Below are positions 1 to 8,181 of a stretch of DNA of 31,949 nt, piece after piece; positions within the stretch are counted from its first letter, which is position 1; each line of letters opens with the position of its first letter. Under the pieces are notes generated by a model that was given only the letters and a program-made list of their open reading frames with translations, searched no databases and had not been told where the DNA came from. Made by a program: the position numbers and the translations under genes. Source of the stretch: DUQX01 sp050948825 (GTDB lineage Bacteria > Bacillota > Dethiobacteria > DTU022 > UBA8154); the NCBI GenBank assembly GCA_050948825.1, contig JBMNEO010000002.1, positions 1 through 31,949 on the forward strand, written 5' to 3'.

Positions 1-225
1 CTTGACCGGGAGTCTATTTACTTTTTATATACTCACGCCATCTTAATTACTATTGCGTTGTTCGCCTCTACGCCATTTATTAATAAGATTAAGCAAAAGC
101 TGTTCGAGAGTTCAGCCGCACTCTATTATGCTGCGGCAACGCTCTCCTGCTTGTTGGTGCTCTTTCTATCCACGGCCTATCTGGTCGATACAACCTATAA
201 CCCGTTCTTATACTTCCGCTTTTAA
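1..225 (+). CDS. MBOAT family O-acyltransferase, C-terminal end (partial)
   Basis: The open frame enters from the left edge in frame 1 and stops at a TAA at 223-225, leaving 74 residues. The fragment holds a FYxxYTHxI-like start (residues ESIYFLYTHAI), hydrophobic stretches, and ends in STAYLVDTTYNPFLYFRF. This ending is typical of bacterial MBOAT (AlgI/DltB-like) membrane acyltransferases, which move acetyl groups across the membrane onto extracellular polymers. The next gene on the same strand encodes a DHHW protein, the usual partner of such transferases, which supports the call. The catalytic histidine region lies outside the window. The call rests on the C-terminal motif and context only. 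Confidence 0.75.
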   Translation, partial: LDRESIYFLYTHAILITIALFASTPFINKIKQKLFESSAALYYAAATLSCLLVLFLSTAYLVDTTYNPFLYFRF

Positions 226-523
226 CGCAAAAATGGGCGACGGCAATCGGGCAAGTTCGGGGACGGTTCTTGTTCTTGCCTTTCCAGGCAAGAACAAGAA
301 CCGTCCCCAATCTTGCCACAATCTTGCTTGTTCTTACTTTTTGATCTGTTGGATGCGGTTGGACCATGCGGGGGCAGGTTCCTTGTCCGAGATGTCAATG
401 CTGTGAAAAGGCAAGGACAAGAACCGTCCCCGAGCTTGCCCCCCCCGTGGAAAAGGCAAGAAAAGGCAAGAACAAGAACCGTCCCCAATCTTGCTTTGCT
501 CAATCTTGCTAAGGGGTGATTAT
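226..523. repeat. REP/BIME-like inverted repeat block between the MBOAT and DHHW genes
   Basis: This 298-base gap holds no gene. It contains at least three clear copies and one degenerate copy of a 22-base unit built on GGCAAGAACAAGAACCGTCC and ending in CC. A perfect 22-base inverted pair lies at 259-280 and 287-308 with a 6-base loop, and the similarity extends to about 250-317 with two mismatches. Further plus-oriented copies are at 410-431 (one base different) and 465-486. A degenerate minus-oriented arm is near 371-388. Head-to-head arms with short spacers are the layout of BIME/REP elements mobilised by RAYT transposases; no transposase gene is present here. Several short open frames crossing the block are by-products of the repeats. 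Confidence 0.8.
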
Positions 524-1645
524 GTGCGCTGTTTTAATGGGGTATTAACTATAACAATGGTCATTTTTTTAGCCGCTTTTTCGCTGTTGTCTGCGGTTTT
601 GCCCGATCGGATTTTCTCTGAAGCGGAAAACCGCGTGCTCCAGCAAAAGCCCCGCTTCACGTGGGATAACCTGATATCGGGCAAATTCAGCCTTGCCGCT
701 GAGAATTACCTGGCTGATCAGTTTGTTTTTCGGGATCTGTGGGTGGGCGTAAAATCCGCCGCCGAGCTTGTATTACAAAAAAAAGATAATAACGGGGTCT
801 ATTTCGGCAAAGACGGTTATCTGCTGCAGAAGCCGGATAAACTGAACAGGGGATTATTGGAGGAAAACATCGCCGCCGTAAACGAGTTTGCAGGGAAGGT
901 TCCAGCCCGGGTGTATTTCCTGCCGGCCCCGGCTTCGGTGCAAATCCTGGATGACAGGCTGCCTCCGTTTGCCGCACCCCGGCAGACCCTGGATCATCTT
1001 TATCTGGTCCGGGAAAAACTTGCTTCAGGAATTCACTTTATCGATACTTGCCATGCCCTTAACTCGCACAAGCAAGAATACATTTATTATAAAACCGATC
1101 ACCACTGGACATCTCAGGGGGCTTATTATGCCTACCGGGAGGCCGGTAGCGTGATGAATTTTGAACCGCTGGATCTAAGTGATTTCTCCGTCGAGCAGGC
1201 CTGTGACGATTTTTATGGCACACTTTATTCAAAAAGCGGCCATCGTTTTGTCCGGCCCGATGCTGTCCGGATTTTCAAACCAAAGGAAGAATTGCCCTGC
1301 CGGGTCGAATACGTTCATGAAAAAAGAACTGCCAGCAGCCTCTATGCAAGGGAGCATTTACAAAAAAAGGACAAATATGCTGTTTTTCTGGACGGCAACC
1401 ATCCCCTGATCAGGATAAAAACGCAAAATGATACGGGCAGAAAGCTGCTGGTTATTAAAGACTCCTATGCCAATGCTTTTATTCCTTTCCTTACCAATCA
1501 CTTTGATGAAATCCATATCATCGACTTGCGCTATTTCAATTCGCCGCCGTTGCCTTATATCGAACAATACGGCTTAAATGAAGTATTATTCCTTTACAGC
1601 TCCCTCTCTTTTGCCGAAGACCCTACACTGCGCAAAATAGGGTAA
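524..1645 (+). CDS. DHHW family protein (AlgX/AlgJ-like partner of MBOAT acyltransferase)
   Basis: A 373-residue protein with one N-terminal membrane segment (about residues 7-25), then LPDRIFSEAENR and a periplasm-type domain. The family signature is D192-H193-H194-W195, in KTDHHWTSQGAYYAYRE, followed near the C-terminus by the VIKDSYANAF block of SGNH-like hydrolases. Family members act outside the membrane with MBOAT proteins in acetylating exopolysaccharide or wall polymers; the MBOAT gene ends 298 bases upstream. I chose the GTG at 524 because AAGGGGTG lies 6-8 bases upstream. The frame also stays open back to a TTG at 491, but that start lies at the edge of the repeat block and has no binding site. 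Confidence 0.85.
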   Translation: MRCFNGVLTITMVIFLAAFSLLSAVLPDRIFSEAENRVLQQKPRFTWDNLISGKFSLAAENYLADQFVFRDLWVGVKSAAELVLQKKDNNGVYFGKDGYLLQKPDKLNRGLLEENIAAVNEFAGKVPARVYFLPAPASVQILDDRLPPFAAPRQTLDHLYLVREKLASGIHFIDTCHALNSHKQEYIYYKTDHHWTSQGAYYAYREAGSVMNFEPLDLSDFSVEQACDDFYGTLYSKSGHRFVRPDAVRIFKPKEELPCRVEYVHEKRTASSLYAREHLQKKDKYAVFLDGNHPLIRIKTQNDTGRKLLVIKDSYANAFIPFLTNHFDEIHIIDLRYFNSPPLPYIEQYGLNEVLFLYSSLSFAEDPTLRKIG

Positions 1646-1832
1646 ATTTTCAAGGATAATTTTTCAAGGAGCAGAAAGGAGAACTTTTACCGTAGAAAAA
1701 CGTCCAATTATAAGAGGAGAAATCGTTATTGCGACAAAATATTCCCTAAAACATCAACTACGTCCTTTACCCGCGTTGATTGTTCGGGAACAATAGTATC
1801 TCATATAAGACGATTCAGACTGGAGCGATTAG

Positions 1833-2771
1833 ATGAAACGAGCTGTAATCATTCTTTTAATTTTATTATTATTAGGAGCAGGGGCGTGCGGAGTAACAAA
1901 TTATGTTGAATATAAAAAAACTTTGGAGAAGATGAGTGTCTCGGAAGAACAAAACAACCAGGAAGAAGGCCATGAAGAAATCGGATTAATTGAAAACCGG
2001 AAGCTGGCGGATCCTTTTGCCCTCCTCCTTTTCGGGATCAGCGAGCGGGAAGCTTTTAATGACCCCGGGCACTCGGATACCATAATGCTGGCGCTGGTTG
2101 ATCCGGAGCTTGTTAAAGTGCATTTAATATCAATTCCAAGAGACGCATATGTTGATATTCCCGGTTACGGGAAAGATAAAATTAATTCTGCATACCCCCG
2201 TGGCGGGGCGGCATTATTGATGGAAACGATAGAAAACTGGCTGGATTTAGATCTCTATGCCTATGTATCCATTAACTTCCAGGGTTTTATTGATTTAGTT
2301 GATCTGGTGGACGGAATCGAAGTCTACGTCCCGCGGGAGATGCACTATGATGATCCCGTTGACGGTACCAGTATTCACCTTTCGAAGGGGCAGCATCTTC
2401 TCGATGGTAAGGATGCGCTCGGGTTTGTGCGCTTTCGGAAGAGCAATGACGGTGTGCATGATAGCGATTACCAGAGGATGGAGCGGCAGCAGCTCGCTTT
2501 ATCCTTGCTGGCGGATAAGCTGTCTTCCATTCGCACACTTGCCAGGATTAATAGAATAATGGATATTTTAAGTGCCAATGTCAAGACCACCTTAAAAGCG
2601 GATGAGTTGGATGCGCTCATTAAATCTTTTTTGTCATTTAATATAAGTAATTTGCAGACAACGTCAATTCAAGGCGGAGGACATCTTATAAATGAAGCGT
2701 GGTATGAATTAGTAACCGAAGAAGAAAAAGGGCGCATTCAAAACATAATTCAGGATTTTATGGAGAAATAA
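1833..2771 (+). CDS. LytR-CpsA-Psr (LCP) family protein
   Basis: A 312-residue membrane-anchored protein with an N-terminal membrane segment at about residues 3-22, a charged linker, then the LCP catalytic domain. Visible family motifs are HSDTIMLALVDPE, LISIPRDAYVDIPGYGKDKINSAY and FVRFRKSNDGVHDSDYQRMERQQ, which carry the conserved arginines and aspartates that bind the polyprenyl pyrophosphate substrate. LCP enzymes transfer teichoic acids or capsule glycans from a lipid carrier to peptidoglycan. The length is normal for the family. The ribosome binding site is weak (TGGAG about 8 bases before the ATG). It sits 187 bases after the DHHW gene on the same strand, so a shared envelope-polymer role is likely but not proven. 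Confidence 0.9.
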   Translation: MKRAVIILLILLLLGAGACGVTNYVEYKKTLEKMSVSEEQNNQEEGHEEIGLIENRKLADPFALLLFGISEREAFNDPGHSDTIMLALVDPELVKVHLISIPRDAYVDIPGYGKDKINSAYPRGGAALLMETIENWLDLDLYAYVSINFQGFIDLVDLVDGIEVYVPREMHYDDPVDGTSIHLSKGQHLLDGKDALGFVRFRKSNDGVHDSDYQRMERQQLALSLLADKLSSIRTLARINRIMDILSANVKTTLKADELDALIKSFLSFNISNLQTTSIQGGGHLINEAWYELVTEEEKGRIQNIIQDFMEK

Positions 2772-3126
2772 TTTACCGGTATTCTTTTACCTGCTCTCCC
2801 ACTTTAGTTTGCAACTGAGAAAAAAGAGTGCTTTCAGGATTTCCTTGGTTCATAAATTATTATCTATTTTATGGTTCCAGGGATATTTTTTTAAGGTTTT
2901 TTTGAGTAAATAGAAATAGCAAAAGGAATTCACATTCAGAGGAGATTGGTGTAAAATAACTGTAGGTTTCAGGGAGGGTTTCCCTGAGCCAGTGGCCTTT
3001 ATAGAAAAGTATAGGAGATGAAAAGCGCCCGGTAGAAAGTGATACGCGTAATTTGCGGGAAATGCTTGATTTTTGCAGGAAACGCCCGGGCTTGCCGCTT
3101 AACCGTCCCAGGGAATGGAGGAAAAT
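2772..3126 (+). promoter_or_regulatory. Intergenic region with structured leader upstream of the thyA-like gene
   Basis: The 355 bases hold no convincing gene. A perfect hairpin (TCAGGGA 2969-2975, loop of 5, TCCCTGA 2981-2987) is not followed by a T-run, so it is not a simple terminator. Further down, GCCCGG near 3028 can pair with CCGGGC near 3086, enclosing about 50 bases. The region ends with GGAGG at 3117-3121, five bases before the ATG at 3127. The two paired elements suggest a structured 5' leader. I do not recognise a known riboswitch class. Confidence 0.35.
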
Positions 3127-3798
3127 ATGCTTTTTGAGTATAACATAGTAGAAGGAAGAACGATTGAAGATGTTTGGCGCGAGATCATGTGGTGTGCCGT
3201 TCGCAAGGGTTATGATTACAAAGTCCAGGTTGGCAGTTATGTGGGGCAAATAAGGAGGCAGCTTGATTATGCCGTATTGAGGGTTCTGGAACCGTCAATA
3301 CGCCCGCTGGGGGTCCGGGTTCCTGAGGGTTGCGGAATCCCTGCACCAACTGATGACGAGAAGATCTGGAGGTATTTTCAAAAATATCTCCTCAGCGCAG
3401 AAAAAGGGGTAAACGAGGATTATACTTATGGAATGTACATTGCACCCCAGCTCCCGCGTGCCGTTGAGCTGTTGAATAAGTCGCAAGGGAACACGAACCA
3501 GGCTGCCATTACCATAGGGGACACGTCCTCCATTAACCAGGATGATCCCCCTTGCTTGAAGGTAATCACTTTTAAAGTGGTCAACGGGCTGCTGCAGATG
3601 GGCCTGTTTTTCCGCAGCTGGGACCTTTTTACTGGCCTTCCCGAAAACCTCGGCGGCCTGCAGCTGCTCAAGGAATACGTTCTGGCCCAGCTCGACTTCG
3701 AGGTACATGACGGGCCGATTGTGGCCTTTAGCGATGGGCTCCACCTTTACGAGATGTATTTTCAACTTGTTAACGTTCTCAACGTAGACAAAATATGA
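3127..3798 (+). CDS. thyA: ThyA-like thymidylate synthase (short, archaeal-type length)
   Basis: A 223-residue protein with the thymidylate synthase core: PPCLKV with nucleophile Cys143, FRSWDLFTGLPEN with Arg163, Asp166 and Asn174 (equivalents of the dUMP phosphate- and base-binding residues), and LHLYEMY with His206 and Tyr208. Asn174 matches the asparagine that selects uracil over cytosine in dUMP-specific enzymes. It is about 40 residues shorter than E. coli-type ThyA and similar in size to short archaeal homologues. The expected product is dTMP made from dUMP and methylene-tetrahydrofolate, but a dCMP or dUMP hydroxymethylase is possible. No dihydrofolate reductase gene is adjacent. I chose the ATG at 3127 over the ATG at 3115 because the GGAGG at 3117-3121 is correctly placed only for the former. 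Confidence 0.7.
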   Translation: MLFEYNIVEGRTIEDVWREIMWCAVRKGYDYKVQVGSYVGQIRRQLDYAVLRVLEPSIRPLGVRVPEGCGIPAPTDDEKIWRYFQKYLLSAEKGVNEDYTYGMYIAPQLPRAVELLNKSQGNTNQAAITIGDTSSINQDDPPCLKVITFKVVNGLLQMGLFFRSWDLFTGLPENLGGLQLLKEYVLAQLDFEVHDGPIVAFSDGLHLYEMYFQLVNVLNVDKI

Positions 3799-3906
3799 TC
3801 CTAAATTAAATGTTTGTTAAACTCTTTAATAGCAATTTTCTATTTTTATTGTTGTACCAAAAAAGAAAAATGCTGAATTCGCATTTGCCGATGTTGTTTT
3901 TTCGGG

Positions 3907-3937
3907 GCACCTGGTTTTATGTATTCCAGGTGCTTTT
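3907..3937 (+). terminator. Rho-independent terminator after the thyA-like gene
   Basis: Perfect 8-base stem GCACCTGG (3907-3914) and CCAGGTGC (3926-3933) with an 11-base loop, followed by TTTT. It lies about 110 bases after the thyA-like stop and well before the M48 gene. Confidence 0.7.
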
Positions 3938-4086
3938 GGGTAATTGGCCCCGGATTGCATTTTAATATTTTTACTCTAAGGAGCATATAGTAAAATATCT
4001 AAATAACATCTTATAGTTTTAGATTAATTTCATCCATCAATTTAATTTACTGCGCATGTTTTCTTTACCTAAAAGGGGGGAGCGCC

Positions 4087-5286
4087 TTGGGCTCGTCAAA
4101 AATATTTCTGATTGTATCCGGAGCGGCTCTGCTTATTATTGCCGCCCTGTTTCTGGGGGCCTATTCCAGGCCTGCTTTTAGTGCAGAGGCCCTCGCTTTG
4201 TTTGATGCGGATTTTTTGGAGCGCGCTGCAGGTTATCAGCGAGCTTCGCTGCAGGTCTCTTTAGCGCGTACACTGATTAACTGGGCGGGGCTGGCCGCTC
4301 TGGTACTTTTCGGTTGGAATTATTTTTCGCGTTTCAGGCCCCCGCTGCTTACCGCCGCTGCCTGCATCGCCCTTATCTTTATCGCGCTGTACCTGCTTAC
4401 CCTGCCGCTGGATTACTATCGCGGTTTTGTGCTGGAGCACCGCTTTGGGCTATCGACGCAGAACCTTGTTTCCTGGCTGGCGGATTACCTGAAAAGCAAC
4501 GCCGTTTCACTGGTGATCTCCGTAATTATTTTTACGGGGTTTTATGCCCTTGTAAAATATTTCCCCCTGCGCTGGTGGGTATACGCCGGTGTTATCTCCA
4601 TTGTTCTCATGCTGGCCGGGACTTACCTCTACCCGCTGCTCATTGACCCTCTTTTTTACCGCTTTGAACCCATGCGGGACAGGGAGATGAATACCCGTAT
4701 TCTCGATATGGCGGAACAGGCCGGGATTCAGGTCCAGGAGGTGCTCGTCGCGGATGCCAGCCGCAAAACGGTGAAAGCCAACGCCTACTTTACAGGCCTG
4801 GGAAGCAGTAAGCGCATTGTAGTATATGATACCCTGTTAACAGGCTTTTCGCGGGAGGAAGCCCTGGCGGTAATAGCCCATGAGATCGCCCACTGGAAAT
4901 ACTCCCATATTGTGAAAGGAATAATATTGAGCGCTGTGCAGATGTTTATTTCCCTTTTTCTGCTTTTCCTGGTTTTTAAGGAAACGGGTATCTCGGGTAC
5001 AACAGCGATGGGTTCAAGGGCGGATTTCCGGGTGGTTGCTGTAGCCCTGCTGTTTTTTACACTGTTATCTTTTGTAGCGCTTCCTATACAAAATGCCGTT
5101 TCCAGGTCTTTTGAGCGACAGGCGGATCGGGCGGCAATTGAACTAACCGGCAGTAAAGAGCTGCACGTTACACTGCACAGGAACCTGGCCAGGGCAAACC
5201 TCGGAGATGTCGAGCCCCATCCTTTGGTTAAAGCGATTCTTTATACTCACCCTTCTACCCTGGAAAGAATAAAACTTGCAGACTAA
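4087..5286 (+). CDS. M48 family membrane metalloprotease (Ste24/CAAX protease-like)
   Basis: A 399-residue protein with about six or seven membrane segments and a cytosol-facing zinc site: HEIAH at residues 265-269 gives two zinc histidines and the catalytic glutamate, and Glu343 in SFERQADRAA gives the third ligand. The order of membrane segments around HExxH, and the GLSTQ and AYFTGLGSSKRIVVYDTLL blocks, match M48A Ste24-type proteases rather than the shorter HtpX type. In bacteria the substrates are largely unknown; quality control of membrane proteins is the usual assumption. The start is a TTG with a strong AAAAGGGGGGAG site four bases upstream. The gene stands alone, with a terminator downstream. 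Confidence 0.88.
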   Translation: MGSSKIFLIVSGAALLIIAALFLGAYSRPAFSAEALALFDADFLERAAGYQRASLQVSLARTLINWAGLAALVLFGWNYFSRFRPPLLTAAACIALIFIALYLLTLPLDYYRGFVLEHRFGLSTQNLVSWLADYLKSNAVSLVISVIIFTGFYALVKYFPLRWWVYAGVISIVLMLAGTYLYPLLIDPLFYRFEPMRDREMNTRILDMAEQAGIQVQEVLVADASRKTVKANAYFTGLGSSKRIVVYDTLLTGFSREEALAVIAHEIAHWKYSHIVKGIILSAVQMFISLFLLFLVFKETGISGTTAMGSRADFRVVAVALLFFTLLSFVALPIQNAVSRSFERQADRAAIELTGSKELHVTLHRNLARANLGDVEPHPLVKAILYTHPSTLERIKLAD

Positions 5287-5383
5287 TATCATTACTGCCG
5301 GCAAATCTTACCTTTAATTAACCAGAGTTCAGGCTTAAACCTAAATAGTTCCGAAAACATATATTTACTGTTAAACTTACTTG

Positions 5384-5411
5384 AAGGCTCCGGTCATCGC
5401 AGCCTTTTTTT
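5384..5411 (+). terminator. Rho-independent terminator after the M48 protease gene
   Basis: AAGGCT (5384-5389) pairs with AGCCTT (5401-5406) across an 11-base loop that can itself partly pair, and a T-run follows directly. It lies about 100 bases after the protease stop codon. Confidence 0.6.
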
Positions 5412-5650
5412 ATCTTTTATTTGTCTCTTTTATTTGTCAATGATGCTTTGTGTTGCAGGATATTCCAGTGTCCCCGGCGAAGAAAGTAATAAAGATTTGC
5501 TGAGTTTCCCAAAAAAATCGGAAAAAGGCAATTTGGGAATCATACACCTACGAACCATACCTACAGAATTATTCACCTACTACTTAATTATAAACATGTT
5601 AAATGCCAATATAAATATTTTAAATATTAAAAAAGCAGGAGGATCAGAAA

Positions 5651-6523
5651 ATGCAAAAAAACCAAGATTCAGGTAATCGGAGTTCTTCAAATATCGATGC
5701 AGGTCAGGATAATGTTCTCGATATGCTGGTTAAAGTAGCTCCTTTGATCCAAAAGCTTATTCCAATGGATTGCACCTTCGGGGTGTCGGACAGGGAAAAA
5801 TTTCTTTTGCATCTTTCAGGAGAAGAAGTGGATCCGGGAGAGCTAAGCGGTAAAGCCTTGTCTTCTAAAGGGACAGTCTATCAGGCCATACGTTCCGGAG
5901 AATATGTAGAGGATATAATTCCTAAAGAAGCTTACGGTATACCTTTTAGAGCAACTGCACTGCCTGTAAAAGATGATCACGGCCATATTATCGGAGCTAT
6001 CACGGTGGGTCTTACCCTGAAAAACCAGGAGAAACTGATTGAAGTGGCACAGGATTTTGCCTCGACATGCGAAGAAGTTGTGGCTTCAACGGAAGAACTT
6101 GCGGCATCGTCAGAGGAGCTTGCCGCAGATATGGAAATGCTGAATACATATTATAAAGAAATGAATGAACAGGTGGCGAAGACAGAGGATATGTTAAGCT
6201 TTATCGAGAAAGTTGCATCCAACTCCAACCTGCTTGGCCTGAATGCTGCAATTGAAGCTGCCAGGGTAGGGCATGAAGGCCGTGGTTTTGCAGTAGTGGC
6301 CGAAGAGATCAGGAAAATGGCTGAAAACAGTGCCAGGTCGGTAGAAGAGATCAGGGAAACCATTGAGACTATTAAGCAAAAGGTGCTGAGTATTAATTCC
6401 AAAACCGACAGTGTTTTGGAAATATCGCAGCATCAGGCTGCTGCCACCCAGGAGATTGCCTCTTCTATTCAGGAACTGAATAAGTATGCTGGGGATATCG
6501 AGAAAATTGCAAAATTAGTATGA
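5651..6523 (+). CDS. Soluble methyl-accepting chemotaxis protein
   Basis: A 290-residue protein with no membrane segment. Residues about 25-125 form a small ligand-binding or PAS-like sensor domain (CTFGVSDREKFLLHL to AITVGLTLKNQEK). Residues 130-290 form the coiled-coil signalling domain with the highly conserved hairpin tip NSNLLGLNAAIEAARVGHEG near 191-210. The tip binds CheA and CheW. The coiled coil is short and there is no HAMP domain or second membrane segment, so it senses an intracellular signal. AGCAGGAGGATC lies 8 bases before the ATG. No chemotaxis genes flank it. Signalling may be to flagella or to another output; the sequence does not show which. Confidence 0.88.
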   Translation: MQKNQDSGNRSSSNIDAGQDNVLDMLVKVAPLIQKLIPMDCTFGVSDREKFLLHLSGEEVDPGELSGKALSSKGTVYQAIRSGEYVEDIIPKEAYGIPFRATALPVKDDHGHIIGAITVGLTLKNQEKLIEVAQDFASTCEEVVASTEELAASSEELAADMEMLNTYYKEMNEQVAKTEDMLSFIEKVASNSNLLGLNAAIEAARVGHEGRGFAVVAEEIRKMAENSARSVEEIRETIETIKQKVLSINSKTDSVLEISQHQAAATQEIASSIQELNKYAGDIEKIAKLV

Positions 6524-6686
6524 TCAGGTTAATCCGGGTGTTAAGCAATAATGTAATTGCCAGAAATCAGACCGGGTTCAGGAGGCAGCACGGAACAATA
6601 AAAACAAACCTGAAAAACAAACCTGCTATTTTGGGATTAGAATTCTGACTTTTGGAACAATAATAAGGGAAGGAGGGGTAGCCGCA

Positions 6687-6715
6687 GCAGGTAGCACCTG
6701 CACAGAAATGCAGGT
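6687..6715. promoter_or_regulatory. Dyad upstream of the methyl-transfer cluster
   Basis: GCAGGT (6687-6692) and ACCTGC (6696-6701) form a perfect 6-base dyad with a 3-base centre, and a third half-site GCAGGT follows at 6710-6715. It lies about 30-60 bases before the methyltransferase start and has no T-run, so an operator is more likely than a terminator. No matching regulator was identified. Confidence 0.3.
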
Positions 6716-6744
6716 AATAATATAAAGGTCAGGAGGTATTTAGC

Positions 6745-7920
6745 ATGGCTGACGACAAATTAAAGCTTTATGAGGAAAGAAAAAAAAGATTTATAGCAGC
6801 GATGAATCTGGAAAAACCGGATAAAGTGCCTATTCGTTTGAGCCTTTCTGAATTTGTAGCGAAGCACGCGGGATACACCTTACAGGAAATATATTACGAT
6901 CTGGGAAAAAACATCGATTCAATTAACAAGTTGCTGACAGATTTTGATCTTGATGCGATAACAGGGGCGCCCAGCCTGTGGTGGGCCGGTTTGCATGATG
7001 CAGTCGGCGCAAAATATTTAAAATTTGCCGGCCGGGAACTCGACCCGAATACACAATTTCAATATCACGAAGAAGCATATATGCTCCCGGAAGACTACGA
7101 TGCATTTATTGAAAACCCGACTGAATGGATACTTAATACTTTCCTTCCGCGCCTTCATGAAGAGCTCTCCGAGCCTGGCTCATACCGGGCAAATCTTTCT
7201 CTGATAAAAGGTGCCGCCGGCATGGCTATGCAGCAGGGAATGAACCAGAAGGCCTGGGCAACCTGGGCTGCAGAGTACGGTGGAGTGCCTGCTTTTACTG
7301 CCTTTTCTAAAGCCCCCTTTGATACTCTGGCGGATACCCTGCGCGGATTATCGGGTATCATGCTGGATCTGTATCAGCGGCCTGAAAAGGTCAAAGCGGC
7401 TTTAGAGGTCTTGATTCCCCACAATATTTTCTATGGTATGGCCACCTCCGGGGGTGAGATGGAGTTCCCGCTTTTCATGCCGTTGCACCGTGGGAGTTTT
7501 CCCTTCTTAAATCCCAAACAGTGGGCTGAATTCTACTGGCCTTCACTGAAACAAGTTATTGAGGCTTTTTGGTCCAAAGGTAAACGAACCCTGTTTTTTG
7601 CCGAGGGTAACTGGACGCCATATCTGGAATCAATTGCTGAACTTCCTGAAAAGAGCATTGTTTTTCATGTTGATATGACTGATATAGCCCAGGCGAAAAA
7701 AATACTCGGTGGAAGATTCTGCCTCAGCGGAAATGTTCCCAATATGATGCTGGCTTATAGCAAACCGGAAGAGGTACGGGATTATGTAAAACGCTTAATT
7801 GATGAATATGCCGGGGATGGCGGTTTTATCATCGATGCCGCTGCCGTTATACAGGGGGATGCCAGAGAGGAAAACATCCGGGCAATTATTGAGGCTGCCA
7901 GGGAATATGGTGTTTATTAA
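6745..7920 (+). CDS. UroD-fold (MtaA/CmuA-like) cobalamin-dependent methyltransferase
   Basis: A 391-residue protein of the uroporphyrinogen decarboxylase superfamily. The C-terminal half, with FHVDMTDIAQAKKILGG, FCLSGNVPN and the glycine-rich GDGGFIIDAAAVIQGDAREENIRAI, follows the MtaA/MtbA corrinoid methyltransferase pattern rather than true HemE. The usual zinc motif HxCG reads FAEG here (Glu287 in the cysteine position), while Cys326 in FCLSGN aligns with the other zinc cysteine. This suggests an altered metal site. It heads a cluster with a 60-aa protein and a corrinoid protein, so it probably moves a methyl group between a small substrate and that corrinoid protein; the substrate cannot be read from sequence. 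CAGGAGG lies 9 bases upstream of the ATG. Confidence 0.82.
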   Translation: MADDKLKLYEERKKRFIAAMNLEKPDKVPIRLSLSEFVAKHAGYTLQEIYYDLGKNIDSINKLLTDFDLDAITGAPSLWWAGLHDAVGAKYLKFAGRELDPNTQFQYHEEAYMLPEDYDAFIENPTEWILNTFLPRLHEELSEPGSYRANLSLIKGAAGMAMQQGMNQKAWATWAAEYGGVPAFTAFSKAPFDTLADTLRGLSGIMLDLYQRPEKVKAALEVLIPHNIFYGMATSGGEMEFPLFMPLHRGSFPFLNPKQWAEFYWPSLKQVIEAFWSKGKRTLFFAEGNWTPYLESIAELPEKSIVFHVDMTDIAQAKKILGGRFCLSGNVPNMMLAYSKPEEVRDYVKRLIDEYAGDGGFIIDAAAVIQGDAREENIRAIIEAAREYGVY

Positions 7921-7940
7921 TCACAGAGCGGAGGGTAAAA

Positions 7941-8123
7941 ATGACAAAAGAAACAATAACTAAAAACACGTTCAAAAATCTACCTCCCGGGGTCTGTGTT
8001 CCCTGGGAGCAGAAGGCGAAAGAACTGGGAGAAATTAAAGGCGATCCTGAAATAATAAAAAACCAGTGGGAGCAGTTGGATGCTTTTGCTTATATGTATT
8101 TATGGTGGTGGGTACAGCGTTAA
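7941..8123 (+). CDS. Small hypothetical protein of the methyl-transfer cluster
   Basis: A 60-residue protein with a strong GCGGAGGG site 6 bases before its ATG, lying 20 bases after the methyltransferase stop and 58 bases before the corrinoid protein gene. It has no recognised domain and no membrane segment. It contains a single cysteine in LPPGVCVPWEQKAKELG and ends in aromatic-rich YMYLWWWVQR. Its position inside a two-component methyl-transfer operon suggests a small accessory subunit, but that is inference from context alone. Confidence 0.65.
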   Translation: MTKETITKNTFKNLPPGVCVPWEQKAKELGEIKGDPEIIKNQWEQLDAFAYMYLWWWVQR

Positions 8124-8181
8124 AGAGGCCTGAGATGACAGTATAATCTGTTTTAATATTTATAAAAAGGAGGACATACAG

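Noticed and set aside
53..519. Several open frames on both strands crossing the repeat block
   Set aside because: They are made by the repeated GGCAAGAACAAGAACC units and by shadows of the MBOAT frame. They have no ribosome binding sites or recognisable domains.
1692..1796. A 34-codon open frame with AAAGGAGA 9 bases upstream (VEKRPIIRGEIVIATKY...)
   Set aside because: Its first codon is GTA and no valid start follows the binding site. It may be a decayed small gene, but nothing supports that beyond the frame.
5434..5676. 80-aa open frame before the chemoreceptor gene
   Set aside because: It overlaps the start and the ribosome binding site of the chemoreceptor, has low-complexity Asn/Ile content and no binding site of its own.
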